Counted from the stretch's first letter, positions 1 to 8,414 are shown. The stretch is DNA of 64,000 bases from Pseudomonas sp. MM223 (GCA_947090765.1 OX352322.1:5697001-5761000), one strand, 5' to 3'. A program made the numbers and translations. Notes: generated by a model from the letters alone, not told the origin.

Positions 1-423
1 GCGGTTGAGCAGAAAGATCTGCCGGGTGCGCTCAGGCAAGGCGCGCAAGGCGGCTTCGATACGCTGCAGGTCGTGGTCGACCTCCAGCGCCTGCTCCGGT
101 GCCTGAGCCATGGCCGCCTCGTCCACCGGCAAAGCCGCTTCTGCCACGCGTTCGCGACTACCTTCACTGCGCAGATGGTCGATAGCCAGGTTGCCGGCGC
201 AACGCAACAGGTAGGTGTCCAGCGCCTCGACCTTCACCTCCGGGCGGCGCCAGAAACGCAGAAACAGTTCCTGCACCAGGTCTGAAGCCGTGGCCCGGCA
301 GCCAACGCGCCGGCTGACCAGCGCCTCCATGCGCGCCCGTTGGGCCAGGAACACCTGGACGAAACGTGCACGCCCGCTGGTGCTGTCGGCGTCGGGCTCG
401 AAGATATCCCCCTGCTTGCTCAT
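1..423 (-). CDS. ECF (FecI-family) RNA polymerase sigma factor, 3' end beyond the window
   Basis: Extracytoplasmic-function sigma factor that would direct RNA polymerase to iron-uptake promoters. The visible 141 codons start at an ATG at 423 and run off the left edge still open. Region 2 is clear (VQVFLAQRARMEALVSRR, then ATASDLVQELFLRFWRRPE), as is the beginning of region 4 (ALRALPERTRQIFLLNR at the edge). The gene starts only 4 nt after the DUF3325 stop, so it is probably the last visible gene of the leftward DUF3649-PepSY-DUF3325 group. FecI-type factors are normally followed by a FecR anti-sigma gene and a TonB receptor; those would lie outside the window, so the cognate receptor cannot be named. 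Confidence 0.88.
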   Translation of the reverse strand, partial: MSKQGDIFEPDADSTSGRARFVQVFLAQRARMEALVSRRVGCRATASDLVQELFLRFWRRPEVKVEALDTYLLRCAGNLAIDHLRSEGSRERVAEAALPVDEAAMAQAPEQALEVDHDLQRIEAALRALPERTRQIFLLNR

Positions 424-427
424 GGGT

Positions 428-763
428 TCACACGGCAAACACGGCCAGCAATGGGCCCAGCACCACGCTGGCGGCAGCCAGGCCCAGCAGCAGGCGCGGC
501 TGGTAGGGCAGGCCAAACACCCACAAGGTCACCCCGGCCATCATCACTGCCGTCCACTCCACCAGGCCATGGGCCCAGCCACGCAGGTGCACGCTGAGGA
601 CCAGCGACAACAGCAGCAGCAGCCAGCCGGCGACACGCAATAGCCGCAACTGCCCCGGGCGCGGCTTGCGCCCAAGCAAATCACTGAAGTGCTTTTCCAT
701 CGCCAGGCACAGGGCGACAAAGCCTGCGAATGCGATCAATGCATTGCCCAGCATCAGGCTCAC
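428..763 (-). CDS. DUF3325 small membrane protein
   Basis: Protein of 111 residues with three or four hydrophobic segments (residues about 3-22, 42-60, 68-84 and 91-110), so an inner-membrane protein. The family (DUF3325) is found beside PepSY-type membrane proteins and ferric-siderophore receptors in pseudomonads; its biochemical role is unknown. Its start overlaps the PepSY gene stop by 4 nt (ATGA), which implies translational coupling, and the sigma gene follows 4 nt later. The family call rests on length, topology and this fixed neighbourhood rather than on a catalytic motif. Confidence 0.7.
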   Translation of the reverse strand: MSLMLGNALIAFAGFVALCLAMEKHFSDLLGRKPRPGQLRLLRVAGWLLLLLSLVLSVHLRGWAHGLVEWTAVMMAGVTLWVFGLPYQPRLLLGLAAASVVLGPLLAVFAV

Positions 764-2328
764 CTGCGCCGTTTCAGTGTTGGTTTTTTTGCCGCACGTG
801 GTCGCTTGGCTACCGGTTTGGGGCTGCGCAGCATCTTGCCGGCCAGCCAGGCCAGGAACAGGCCGGTACCCAGGGCCGTCAGGTCGAAGCCGGCCATGGC
901 CCAGTCACCTGCCTGCAACGAATGGTTCAAGCCCCGGTCAGTGCCAAGGCCATTGAGCAGCGGCAGCAGGACAAAGGCCAGCGCCCCCAACGCCAGTTGC
1001 TCGCCCCACGCCCGGCGCCCGCTGCGCAGCACGGCATGCACCAGTGACAAGCCCCAGGCAATGAAGAAGGTGTTGACCTCCCAGTCGGCTCGGCCTTCGA
1101 AACCCACCGGGATCAGACGGTTGGCCCAGAAGAAACCCGCCACCGCCAGCAGCAAGCCGCTCATGCTGGCGATATTGAGTACCTCGACCAGGCGCAACTC
1201 ACCCGGCATGTGCGGGCTCTTGGCATGCTTGAGCTGGCGCTTGCCCAGCCACATCACCAGCCCGGTGCCGATCACCGCAGTGCCGGCCACACCAAAGAAG
1301 AAGTAAAGCCAGCGCAGCCAGGGCCCGGCGAAATTGCCCATGTGCAGGCCGGCAAAGCTGAAGGCGGTCATCATCGCCCCGCTCTCTGGTTTGCCCTGGC
1401 TCAGCAATGCGCCAGTGGCGCCGTCGAACGTCCAGTTGGCACTGCGCCGATAAGCCACGTGGTCGGCCGCCGATTGGGTGAAGGTGACACGTGCATTGCT
1501 GTCGCCCGGGTTCTGCACCTGGATGAAGCCGATGCGCGCGCCTGGCTGCATGTCCTGGACCTTGCCGTACAGGGTTGGCAGCGCTACCAGCGGCGTGGCC
1601 ACCTGGGCCGCTTTGGGCGCATCGTCGCGGCCGAACAGGTCGTTGAAGTACTTGCCCGTGTCATTGCCATAGCTGGCCATGATGCCCGCCGGCATCACCA
1701 TGTACATGAACAGTACCAGGCTGCTGTAACTGATCATGAGGTGAAACGGCAGCACCAGCACGCCGATGGCGTTGTGCCCATCCAGCCAGGAGCGCTGGCC
1801 CTTGCCGGGGCGGAAGGTGAAGAACTCCTTGAAGATCTTCTTGTGGGTGATGATACCGGTGACCAGCCCCAGCAGCATGATGAAGGCGCAGAAGGTGGAC
1901 AGCCAACGGCCAAACGGGTGCGGCATCTGCAACTGGAAGTGGAACCGGTAGAAGAAATCGCCACCACGGCTGTCGCGTGCTTCCACCGGCTGGCCAGTCT
2001 GGGTATCGAGGGTTTTGTTGACAAAGCCACGCGGCCCGCCGTTGGGGTCGCGATAGCCCACACTCAGCGCCGCTTCACGCTCGTTGGGCATGCGGATGAA
2101 CCAGGAAGCGGAATGCCCGGCATTGTCCTGCAGGTAATGCTGGGCCCTCTCCAGGCTCAGTGCCGGGTCCAGGGCATGGCTGCGCACTTCGGGCTGCGCC
2201 CATTGGGTAATTTCATCCTTGAAATACGACAACGTGCCGGTGAGGAAGATGGCAAACAACAGCCAGCCGAAGATCAGGCCGGTCCAGGTGTGCAGCCAGG
2301 CCATCGCCTGGCGGAAGCCTTCTTTCAT
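760..2328 (-). CDS. PepSY-associated transmembrane protein (iron-uptake linked)
   Basis: A 522-residue PepSY-TM family protein. The N-terminus carries the family hallmark, an amphipathic start followed by LHTWTGLIFGWLLFAIFLTG (residues about 11-30), then a periplasmic domain and further membrane helices near the middle and C-terminus. Members are often encoded with siderophore receptors and some act as periplasmic or inner-membrane ferric reductases; that role is inferred here. The start is the ATG at 2328, which overlaps the DUF3649 stop (ATGA); a longer reading frame upstream would run into DUF3649 and is unlikely. The C-terminal tail is very basic (KRPRAAKKPTLKRRR), as expected for a cytoplasmic end. 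Confidence 0.82.
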   Translation of the reverse strand: MKEGFRQAMAWLHTWTGLIFGWLLFAIFLTGTLSYFKDEITQWAQPEVRSHALDPALSLERAQHYLQDNAGHSASWFIRMPNEREAALSVGYRDPNGGPRGFVNKTLDTQTGQPVEARDSRGGDFFYRFHFQLQMPHPFGRWLSTFCAFIMLLGLVTGIITHKKIFKEFFTFRPGKGQRSWLDGHNAIGVLVLPFHLMISYSSLVLFMYMVMPAGIMASYGNDTGKYFNDLFGRDDAPKAAQVATPLVALPTLYGKVQDMQPGARIGFIQVQNPGDSNARVTFTQSAADHVAYRRSANWTFDGATGALLSQGKPESGAMMTAFSFAGLHMGNFAGPWLRWLYFFFGVAGTAVIGTGLVMWLGKRQLKHAKSPHMPGELRLVEVLNIASMSGLLLAVAGFFWANRLIPVGFEGRADWEVNTFFIAWGLSLVHAVLRSGRRAWGEQLALGALAFVLLPLLNGLGTDRGLNHSLQAGDWAMAGFDLTALGTGLFLAWLAGKMLRSPKPVAKRPRAAKKPTLKRRR

Positions 2329-2630
2329 GGGGTTTTCATCCAGTAGGCAACGCCGCTGATCACGCCCAACAGCAGGCTTGGCGCCAATACGCCCAGCCAG
2401 GCACGCCAGGCGCTGCGGCAGGCAAAGCACCAGATGAATGCGAGCAGGTAGAAGACGAACGACAACAGCAGGCCGGTCAGCGTGGCATCGACCTTAGGCA
2501 GCGGTGCCACCAGGGCAATGCAGACGCTGGCCATGGACGCCAGCAGGTAGCCGCCCAGCAAGGCTGCCAGGCTGCGAGAGGTCACGGCCAGGCGATAGCT
2601 GAACGGGAGGCCGGCGGTTTTGCGCGTCAT
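2325..2630 (-). CDS. DUF3649 small membrane protein
   Basis: A 101-residue protein with about three hydrophobic helices (residues about 18-40, 48-68 and 80-96). DUF3649 proteins accompany PepSY-TM and DUF3325 proteins in iron-uptake loci of pseudomonads; no activity is known. It is the first gene of the leftward group, and a Fur-like box lies 33-51 nt upstream of its ATG, so the whole group is probably iron-repressed. The downstream PepSY gene overlaps by 4 nt. Confidence 0.72.
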   Translation of the reverse strand: MTRKTAGLPFSYRLAVTSRSLAALLGGYLLASMASVCIALVAPLPKVDATLTGLLLSFVFYLLAFIWCFACRSAWRAWLGVLAPSLLLGVISGVAYWMKTP

Positions 2631-2662
2631 GGCGAAGGTCCGGGCGTTTTCGGGGCTGCAAT

Positions 2663-2681
2663 AATAATGATTTCAATTCTC
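2663..2681 (-). promoter_or_regulatory. Candidate Fur box upstream of the DUF3649 group
   Basis: AATAATGATTTCAATTCTC matches 13 of 19 positions of the classical Fur consensus GATAATGATAATCATTATC, counted by eye. It lies just upstream of the ATG at 2630, where a Fur repressor would block transcription of the iron-linked group. Confidence 0.6.
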
Positions 2682-2713
2682 ATAGGCAAAGAGTTAGCGA
2701 TGTGTTGCCTGTC

Positions 2714-2808
2714 TGGCCCTATCGCCGGCAAGCCAGCTCCCACAGGTTTTGCACAGGGCTCGAAGACAGCGGGGGTCTGTGGGAGCTGGCTTGCCGGCGA
2801 TTGGGCCG
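2714..2808. repeat. REP pair (inverted)
   Basis: Two inverted copies of the putida-type REP sequence (GCCGGCAAGCCAGCTCCCAC and its complement) separated by about 30 nt. It lies in the divergent gap between the DUF3649 gene and fecI. Confidence 0.9.
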
Positions 2809-2840
2809 GTGGAGATTGCCGAGCATTCTGCCCTGCAATA

Positions 2841-2862
2841 CAATGCGAACAATTCTTACTAC
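2841..2862 (+). promoter_or_regulatory. Candidate Fur-like site upstream of fecI
   Basis: The stretch AATGCGAACAATTCTTACT resembles the diverged Fur sites found before fecI-type genes in pseudomonads (pattern NATGCGAATAATTCTCATT). It lies about 32-53 nt upstream of the preferred GTG start. The match to the strict consensus is only about half, so this is tentative. Confidence 0.4.
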
Positions 2863-2893
2863 CAGTTGCGCTGCACAGCGCCGGAGTATCACG

Positions 2894-3388
2894 GTGCCCA
2901 GCGCGCTCACATCCACGGTCGAAGGCCTGTACCACGCCCATCACAATTGGCTCACTGGCTGGTTGCGCCGCCGCCTGGGCTGCCCGCAGAGTGCCGCCGA
3001 CCTGGCCCAGGACACCTACCTGCGCTTGCTGCAGGCCCGCGAGGCGCCACAGCTGGTCGAGCCGCGTGCGTTCCTTGCAACGGTAGCCAAGCGCGTGCTG
3101 TGCAACCACTTTCGCCGCCAGGAACTGGAGCGTGCCTACTTGCAAGCACTGGCGCAGGTGCCAGAAGACGTAGCACCGTGCGAAGAGCAGAAGGCGATCA
3201 TCTTCGAGACCCTGCTGGAGCTGGACCGCCTGCTGGACGGTTTGCCGCCACTGGTCAAACGGGCCTTTCTGCTGGCCCAGGTCGATGGCCTTGGCCAGGG
3301 TGAAATCGCCCGCGAACTGGGCATCTCGCTGGCCACGGTCAAGCGCTACCTGAACAAGGCGGCCATGCGCTGCTACTTCGCCCTGTGA
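2894..3388 (+). CDS. fecI: ECF sigma factor FecI
   Basis: Iron-responsive ECF sigma factor of 164 residues from this start. Region 2 (HHNWLTGWLRRRLGCPQ, AADLAQDTYLRLLQARE, FLATVAKRVLCNHFRRQ) and region 4 (LDGLPPLVKRAFLLAQVDG, then the helix-turn-helix GEIARELGISLATVKRYL) are intact. I chose the GTG at 2894 because GGAG sits 7 nt upstream and it leaves the Fur-like site in the promoter. An in-frame ATG at 2843 would add 17 residues and is the alternative. Its stop overlaps the fecR start (GTGA). It should transcribe fecA when FecR signals occupied receptor. Confidence 0.88.
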   Translation: MPSALTSTVEGLYHAHHNWLTGWLRRRLGCPQSAADLAQDTYLRLLQAREAPQLVEPRAFLATVAKRVLCNHFRRQELERAYLQALAQVPEDVAPCEEQKAIIFETLLELDRLLDGLPPLVKRAFLLAQVDGLGQGEIARELGISLATVKRYLNKAAMRCYFAL

Positions 3389-4311
3389 ACGCCGCGTTTT
3401 CCCCACTGGTGGCGGAACAAGCCGTGCACTGGTTGATCGAGTCCCAAGGCGATGATTTTGGCCAGGCGCAGCGGTTGGCGCTGGAACACTGGCTGCGGGC
3501 CGACCAGGAGCACCAGCGGGCCTGGGCCCATATCCAGCAGGTAAACCAGCGGCTGCGCGGGGTGTCCTCGCCGGTGGTGCACGCAACACTGCAAGCCCCC
3601 CACTCGCCCGCCCGGCGGCGCGCGCTCAAGGCATTGCTGCTGGTGGGCGTGGCCAGCGCCACCGGGCTGGGGCTGCAACAGCAAAACCCGATACCCGGCC
3701 TGATGGCCGACTACCGCAGCCCAGTGGGGCAGCGCCGGCGCATGGGCCTGGAAGATGGCAGCGTGCTGCAACTTAACACCCGCAGTGCCGCCGACGTGCG
3801 CTTCGACGGGCTAAAGCGCCAGGTGCGGCTGTTCGAAGGTGAACTGGCGCTACAGGTGGCCAGCGATGCCCGGCCGTTGCTGCTGCGTACCGGCGAAGGG
3901 GCGTTGCGCCTGGACAGCGGGCGATTCAACGTACGCCAGTTCGACGGCTACAGCCTGGTGTCCGTATTCGAGGGTGTGGCCAGCGTTGCGGGGCAACCGT
4001 TACTGGCAGGGCAACAGGCACACTTCACAGGGGCTTGGCGGTCGGTCTCGGCGCTCGACCGCAATGTAAGTGCCTGGGTCGACGGCATGCTGGTGGCCTC
4101 GCAAATGCGCCTGGCGGATTTCCTGGCCGAGCTTGGGCGCTATCGCCACGGGCAACTGGGCTGCAACGAACGGGTCGCCGACTTGCGCATTTCCGGGTCG
4201 TATCCGCTGGATGACAGTGAGCGCATCCTGCACATGCTGGAGGTGGCACTGCCGGTGCGGGTGCGCCGCTTCACTCGATATTGGGTGACGGTGGAGCCAA
4301 CAATGAGTTAA
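3385..4311 (+). CDS. fecR: FecR-type anti-sigma/sigma regulator
   Basis: Inner-membrane regulator of 308 residues that holds or activates FecI according to the state of the FecA receptor. The N-terminal cytoplasmic domain (DUF4880-like, FSPLVAEQAVHWLIESQG... WLRADQEHQRAW) is followed by one membrane helix near residues 77-95 and a periplasmic FecR domain (RRRMGLEDGSVLQLNTRSA... ALQVASDARPLLLRTGEG). The C-terminal part (DFLAELGRYRHGQLG) is the segment that contacts the receptor signalling domain in the family. Translation starts with GTG inside the fecI stop, so the two are coupled. Confidence 0.9.
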   Translation: MNAAFSPLVAEQAVHWLIESQGDDFGQAQRLALEHWLRADQEHQRAWAHIQQVNQRLRGVSSPVVHATLQAPHSPARRRALKALLLVGVASATGLGLQQQNPIPGLMADYRSPVGQRRRMGLEDGSVLQLNTRSAADVRFDGLKRQVRLFEGELALQVASDARPLLLRTGEGALRLDSGRFNVRQFDGYSLVSVFEGVASVAGQPLLAGQQAHFTGAWRSVSALDRNVSAWVDGMLVASQMRLADFLAELGRYRHGQLGCNERVADLRISGSYPLDDSERILHMLEVALPVRVRRFTRYWVTVEPTMS

Positions 4312-4318
4312 GGCAGGT

Positions 4319-4415
4319 CGGGCCTCATCGCCGGCAAGCCAGCTCCCACAGGAAATCATTGCCCTCAAGGCCTGTGATATCCCTGTGGGAGCTGGCTTGC
4401 CGGCGATGAGGCCGG
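4319..4415. repeat. REP pair (inverted)
   Basis: Inverted REP copies (CATCGCCGGCAAGCCAGC and complement) between fecR and fecA. The hairpin could attenuate read-through from fecIR into fecA, leaving fecA to its own FecI-dependent promoter in 4416-4502. Confidence 0.9.
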
Positions 4416-4502
4416 TACAGGCAAATTATTTTCAATCCAGTGAGCCATTTTCCCAACCTCGCGTGACAGACATGGCAGAACCCCTCTCTCAGGACCCGAC
4501 CC

Positions 4503-6827
4503 ATGCCGTTGCGCCCCAGCCCCCTCCTCCACGCCCTGCTGCTCACCACCACGCTCGGCCTGGCCATGCCCGCCGCCCATGCCGAAACCCGCAGCTACCA
4601 TATCGCCGCTGGCTCGCTTGAAGAGGCACTCAACCAGTTCGGCCGCGAAAGCGGTGCGCTGATTTCGTTCGGCTCGCAACTGACCCAAGGCATCAGCACC
4701 CACGGCCTGGACGGCCAGTACGATGTGCGCCAAGGCCTCGACGTGTTGCTGCGCGGCAGTGGCCTGCAGTTGCGGCAGGAAACCGACAATGCCTTCAGCC
4801 TGCAGCCAATCGGCACGCCCGCCGCTGGCGCCCCGGTCGAGCTTGGCGCTTCCACCGTGGTCGGCGACTGGCTGGCTGAAGCGCAACAGGACAATGTGTT
4901 CGAGCACCCCGGCGCCCGCGACGTGGTGCGCCGCGAGGAATTCGAGCGCAACGGCGCGACCACCGCCCGCGAAGTGCTCAACCGCATCCCTGGGGTCAAC
5001 GCCCCTGACAACAACGGCACCGGCAGCCACGACCTGGCGCTCAACTTCGGTATCCGCGGCCTCAACCCACGCCTGGCATCGCGTTCGACCGTGCTGATGG
5101 ATGGTATCCCGGTGCCGTTCGCCCCGTATGGCCAGCCGCAGCTGTCGCTGGCACCGCTGAGCATGGGCAACATGGACGCCGTGGATGTGGTGCGCGGTGG
5201 TGGCGCGGTGCGCTACGGCCCGCAAAACGTCGGTGGCATCGTCAACTTCGTCACCCGGGCAATCCCCGAGCAGGCCACCTTCAAGGCCGCCATGCAAAAC
5301 CAGATCAGCCCCTCCTCCAGCCACGACGGTTTCAAGAACAGCGCCAACCTGCTGGTCGGCGGCACCAATGACAACGGCCTGGGCGGTGCCTTGCTGTACT
5401 CCGGTACCCGTGGTGGCGACTGGCGCGAACACAGCGACACACAGATCGATGACCTGATCCTCAAGGGCAAGCTGCAACTGGACGAAGCCAACAGCCTGCA
5501 CGCCATGGCCCAGTACTACGAGGGCGAGGCCGACATGCCTGGCGGCCTGAGCACTGCCGACTTCGCTGCCGACCCGTACCAGTCGACGCGCCTGAAAGAC
5601 AAGTTCTGGGGCCGCCGCACGCTGTTCAACTTCGGCTACGACTACAAGCAGGACGACCGCCAGTTCAGCGTCAACAGCTTCTTCACCAAGACCCTGCGCA
5701 GCGGCTACCTGGACCAGGGCAGCTTCGTTTCGCTGTCACCACGCGAGTACTGGGTGCGCGGCATCGAAACCCGCTTCTCGCAGGGCCTGGCGCTGGGCGA
5801 TAGCTGGCACGAACTGGGCATCGGCTATCGCTACGTCAACGAAGCCGGCCACGAACTGCGCTTCCGCGAGCCGGTGAACGGCAACCTGCCGACCACTGCC
5901 AGCCGCAACGACCGCGACACCCGTGGCAGCACCGAAGCCCACGCCATCTACCTGGATGACCGCATCGACATCGGCCGCTGGACCATCACCCCGGGCGTGC
6001 GCTACGAGATGATCGACTCCGAGCAGAGCAACAAGCTCAACGGCCAGCGCTACCAGGGCAGCTACAACACCGCACTGCCGGCGCTCAACGTGATGTACCA
6101 CCTGACCGACAGCTGGAACCTGTACGCCAACACCGAAGGCTCGTTCGGCAGCGTGCAGTACAGCCAGATGCCCAACCGCGTCAGCAGCGGCGAGGTAAAA
6201 CCGGAGAAGGCACGCACCTGGGAAGTCGGCACCCGCTACGACAATGGCGACCTGCAGGCCGAGATCGGCGCATTCCTGATCAACTTCGACAACCAGTACG
6301 AAAGCAACCAGACCAACGATTCGGTGATCGCCCGCGGCGAAACCCGTCACCAGGGTATCGAGACCAGCATCCGCTATGCACTGGACGGCCTGAGCCCGGC
6401 CCTGGCCGGCTTCGATGTGCACGCCAGCTATGCGTTCGTTGACGCCACCATCCGCGAGGACGGGCCGAACAAAGGTAACCAGGTGCCGTTCTCGTCGCGG
6501 CACAAGGGCAACCTGGGCGTGGGCTATACCGATGGCCCTTGGCAGTTGAACCTGGACGGCAGCTTCCAGAGCAGCCAGTACGCCGACAACGCCAACACCG
6601 GCACCGAAAGCGCCGACGGCAGCACCGGGCGCATTCCGGGCTACATGCTGGTCAGCACCCGCGCCGGGTACGATTTTGGCCCGCAGCTGTCGAATTTGAA
6701 GGTGGCGGTGGGCGTTAAGAACCTGTTCAACCGCGAGTACTACACCCGCTCTTACGATGACAACAACAAGGGCAAGTACGTGGGTGAGCCGCGAACGCTG
6801 TATGTGCAGACATCAGTGGAGTTCTGA
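4503..6827 (+). CDS. fecA: TonB-dependent ferric-chelate receptor with signalling domain (FecA type)
   Basis: Outer-membrane receptor of 774 residues. A signal peptide ends at about residue 27 (PAAHA). The secretin/TonB N-terminal (STN) domain covers about 30-100 (YHIAAGSLEEALNQFG, ISTHGLDGQYDVRQGLD) and passes the signal to FecR. The plug domain follows (FERNGATTAREVLNRIPG, GIRGLNPRLASRSTVLMDGI, VVRGGGAVRYGPQNVGG), then a beta-barrel ending in the expected C-terminal Phe (SVEF). The plug resembles ferric-dicitrate receptors, but citrate as the substrate is inference. It follows fecI-fecR after a REP pair, and the ATG lies shortly after an AT-rich promoter region. Confidence 0.9.
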   Translation: MPLRPSPLLHALLLTTTLGLAMPAAHAETRSYHIAAGSLEEALNQFGRESGALISFGSQLTQGISTHGLDGQYDVRQGLDVLLRGSGLQLRQETDNAFSLQPIGTPAAGAPVELGASTVVGDWLAEAQQDNVFEHPGARDVVRREEFERNGATTAREVLNRIPGVNAPDNNGTGSHDLALNFGIRGLNPRLASRSTVLMDGIPVPFAPYGQPQLSLAPLSMGNMDAVDVVRGGGAVRYGPQNVGGIVNFVTRAIPEQATFKAAMQNQISPSSSHDGFKNSANLLVGGTNDNGLGGALLYSGTRGGDWREHSDTQIDDLILKGKLQLDEANSLHAMAQYYEGEADMPGGLSTADFAADPYQSTRLKDKFWGRRTLFNFGYDYKQDDRQFSVNSFFTKTLRSGYLDQGSFVSLSPREYWVRGIETRFSQGLALGDSWHELGIGYRYVNEAGHELRFREPVNGNLPTTASRNDRDTRGSTEAHAIYLDDRIDIGRWTITPGVRYEMIDSEQSNKLNGQRYQGSYNTALPALNVMYHLTDSWNLYANTEGSFGSVQYSQMPNRVSSGEVKPEKARTWEVGTRYDNGDLQAEIGAFLINFDNQYESNQTNDSVIARGETRHQGIETSIRYALDGLSPALAGFDVHASYAFVDATIREDGPNKGNQVPFSSRHKGNLGVGYTDGPWQLNLDGSFQSSQYADNANTGTESADGSTGRIPGYMLVSTRAGYDFGPQLSNLKVAVGVKNLFNREYYTRSYDDNNKGKYVGEPRTLYVQTSVEF

Positions 6828-6848
6828 CTGCCATGCTGCCCTGCCCTC

Positions 6849-6942
6849 TGTAGGAGCAGCCTTGCGCTGCGAAGAGGCCGGCACAGACAAAACATCTGTT
6901 GAAGCCATGCCGGCCCTTTCGAAGCACAAGGCTGCTCCTACA
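6849..6942. repeat. Inverted repeat of the TGTAGGAGC class
   Basis: A perfect 16-bp inverted repeat (TGTAGGAGCAGCCTTG at 6849-6864, complement at 6927-6942) encloses about 60 nt. It follows fecA and probably serves as a transcript end. The rest of the gap to 7108 is AT-rich around 6975-7005 and holds the promoter of the next gene, which I could not place with certainty. Confidence 0.8.
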
Positions 6943-7108
6943 GAACTCCGCCATGCATTGAAGGATTTGCAACAAGAAATTTATTTTCAAAAAGGGGTTG
7001 AATTCATTCCTCGGTTGCCTGACCTTAGAGTCAAGAGGCGCAGAAATTCCAAGGGTCTCAAGGGCCTAGGCGCGTCTCCATGCGAGCAAGCTGAATAAGG
7101 ATTGAATC

Positions 7109-7456
7109 ATGCAAATCCAGGTCAACAGCAGCAACCATTTCGAAAGCAACGCCCGTCTCGACCAGTGGGTCCGCAGTACCCTGCAGAGCTCTCTGGAACG
7201 TTACGAAGAAGACCTCACCCGCATCGAGGTTCACCTGCGCGACGAGAACGGCGCCAAGCCCGGACCGCATGACAAACGCTGCCAGATGGAGGCTCGCCCC
7301 AAAGGCCACCAACCGATTTCCGTGACCCACACTGCCACTTCGGTAGACCAGGCAGTCGACGGTGCCGCCACCAAGCTAAACCACGCGCTGGAACACTTCT
7401 ACGGCAAGCTGCGCAGCAAGCGCGGTGCCCTGGAACTGAGCGACCCGGACGCCTGA
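7109..7456 (+). CDS. HPF/RaiA-family ribosome-associated protein
   Basis: A 115-residue protein of the ribosome hibernation/sigma-54 modulation family, which bind the 30S decoding centre and stabilise idle ribosomes. The beta-alpha fold is visible: MQIQVNSSNHFESN, then LDQWVRSTLQSSLERYEE, RIEVHLRDENG, and a final helix DQAVDGAATKLNHALEHFY. It is a short form without the C-terminal dimerisation domain of long HPF. It stands alone, with its own terminator at 7471-7498. It is probably a paralogue of the usual hpf near rpoN, which is not in this window. Confidence 0.8.
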   Translation: MQIQVNSSNHFESNARLDQWVRSTLQSSLERYEEDLTRIEVHLRDENGAKPGPHDKRCQMEARPKGHQPISVTHTATSVDQAVDGAATKLNHALEHFYGKLRSKRGALELSDPDA

Positions 7457-7470
7457 CCCCAACAATGAAA

Positions 7471-7498
7471 ACGCCCGGCCAAGTGCCGGGCGTTTTTA
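7471..7498. terminator. Bidirectional intrinsic terminator
   Basis: A perfect 9-bp stem (ACGCCCGGC at 7471-7479, GCCGGGCGT at 7485-7493) is followed by a T-run and preceded by an A-run. It lies between convergent genes and can stop both. Confidence 0.9.
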
Positions 7499-7521
7499 TT
7501 GAAGGCCATTCAAGGCCGCCT

Positions 7522-7929
7522 TCAGTTCACTGCCCTCAACCTGGGCACGGGGAACAGGTTCTCCAGGGTTGTCAGCAAACGCTTGTGATAAAGCGGCTTG
7601 CGGAAAAAATCCAGTACCTGCAAGTGCAGCAGCTCGCTGACATCATCCAGGTCGGCCTGCCCAGACATGACAATCACCGGCAGGTGCAGGCGCGCCGTAT
7701 GCTCGCGCAGGCGCCTGATCAGGCCGATGCCGCTTTCCTCCGGCATACGCAGGTCGGTGATCACCAGGGCGACGTCCGGATGACGGGTAAGCTGTTGCAA
7801 GGCAGCCTGTACCGAGGTCGCGGTCAGGCAGGCGAAGCCTTCGTTGTCGAGAAGTTCGGCCAGTTCCAGCAGAACGTCCTGCTCGTCATCCACCAAGAGG
7901 ATCTGCTGGCGCGAGGAAGCGTTCTGCAT
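7522..7929 (-). CDS. Receiver-only response regulator linked to the Tad locus
   Basis: A single CheY-like receiver domain of 135 residues with no output domain. The acidic pair is D14/D15, the phosphoacceptor is D59 (ALVITDLRMP), the switch Ser is S89 (VIVMSG) and the invariant Lys is K111 (FFRKPL). It is transcribed leftward just after the Flp pilin gene (22-nt gap), so it belongs to the Tad locus. The PAS histidine kinase at 16772-19417 at the far end of the locus is the obvious partner, by inference. With no DNA-binding domain it must act through a protein partner or relay. Confidence 0.88.
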   Translation of the reverse strand: MQNASSRQQILLVDDEQDVLLELAELLDNEGFACLTATSVQAALQQLTRHPDVALVITDLRMPEESGIGLIRRLREHTARLHLPVIVMSGQADLDDVSELLHLQVLDFFRKPLYHKRLLTTLENLFPVPRLRAVN

Positions 7930-7951
7930 GGCGCTGGCTCCTGTTCACCGG

Positions 7952-8122
7952 TCAAAGGGCATTTTTGATCGTGGTGAAGGTGGTGTTGACGGCCGTGGAG
8001 ATGTCCCCGACAAAGGCTGCCAGCACCACAGCGACCATCGTCGCGATAACCGCGTACTCGATACCGGATGCTCCGTCCTTGCGATGCAGGAAGTTCATGC
8101 AATGCAGAATGAACAGTTTCAT
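7952..8122 (-). CDS. flp: Flp-type pilin subunit
   Basis: A 56-residue prepilin. After a short basic leader (LHRKDG) comes the Flp cleavage and core motif G-ASGIEYAVIATMVAVVLAAF, where TadV is expected to cut after the Gly at about residue 17 and leave the conserved Glu-Tyr. The hydrophobic helix is followed by a short tail ending in TTFTTIKNAL. It is divergent from cpaB and shares the 8123-8414 regulatory region; the receiver gene follows on the same strand. The size and motif fit Flp/Fap pilins well. Confidence 0.88.
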   Translation of the reverse strand: MKLFILHCMNFLHRKDGASGIEYAVIATMVAVVLAAFVGDISTAVNTTFTTIKNAL

Positions 8123-8414
8123 GGCTCAGCTCCTTGCGGCATGCATGCCGGCGATGGCGGTATCAAAGTGACACCTATTTGCCATCAGCATCGTCAAGCT
8201 GGGGCGGACTGCAAATGTATTAAAGGATTAATTACAAAGTATTAATTCTTGAGAAATAACACCCGTAAAATTGCTAACCCTCTGTATTGCCTCGACTTAA
8301 TCACAATCCCGAAAAAAACCGCTCTAGCTCATGGCAAATGGCGATGGCTGGGCTACCGTCCTATAGCGAAATAGTGACTTTTTGCCATCAGTCGACGCGT
8401 GCAGGGAGGCCGAG
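8123..8414. promoter_or_regulatory. Divergent flp/cpaB regulatory region with repeated TTTGCCAT motifs
   Basis: This 292-nt AT-rich gap separates flp from cpaB. TTTGCCATCAG occurs at 8178-8188 and again at 8381-8391, both shortly after AGTGAC, and the inverted core ATGGCAAA lies at 8331-8338. One copy sits 56 nt before the flp ATG and another 24 nt before the cpaB ATG. They look like sites for a common regulator, which I cannot identify. Confidence 0.5.

Noticed and set aside
2702..2893. Longer fecI start reaching back into the REP pair
   Set aside because: The first part would be translated REP sequence and would cover the Fur-like site; the GTG at 2894 has a proper ribosome site.
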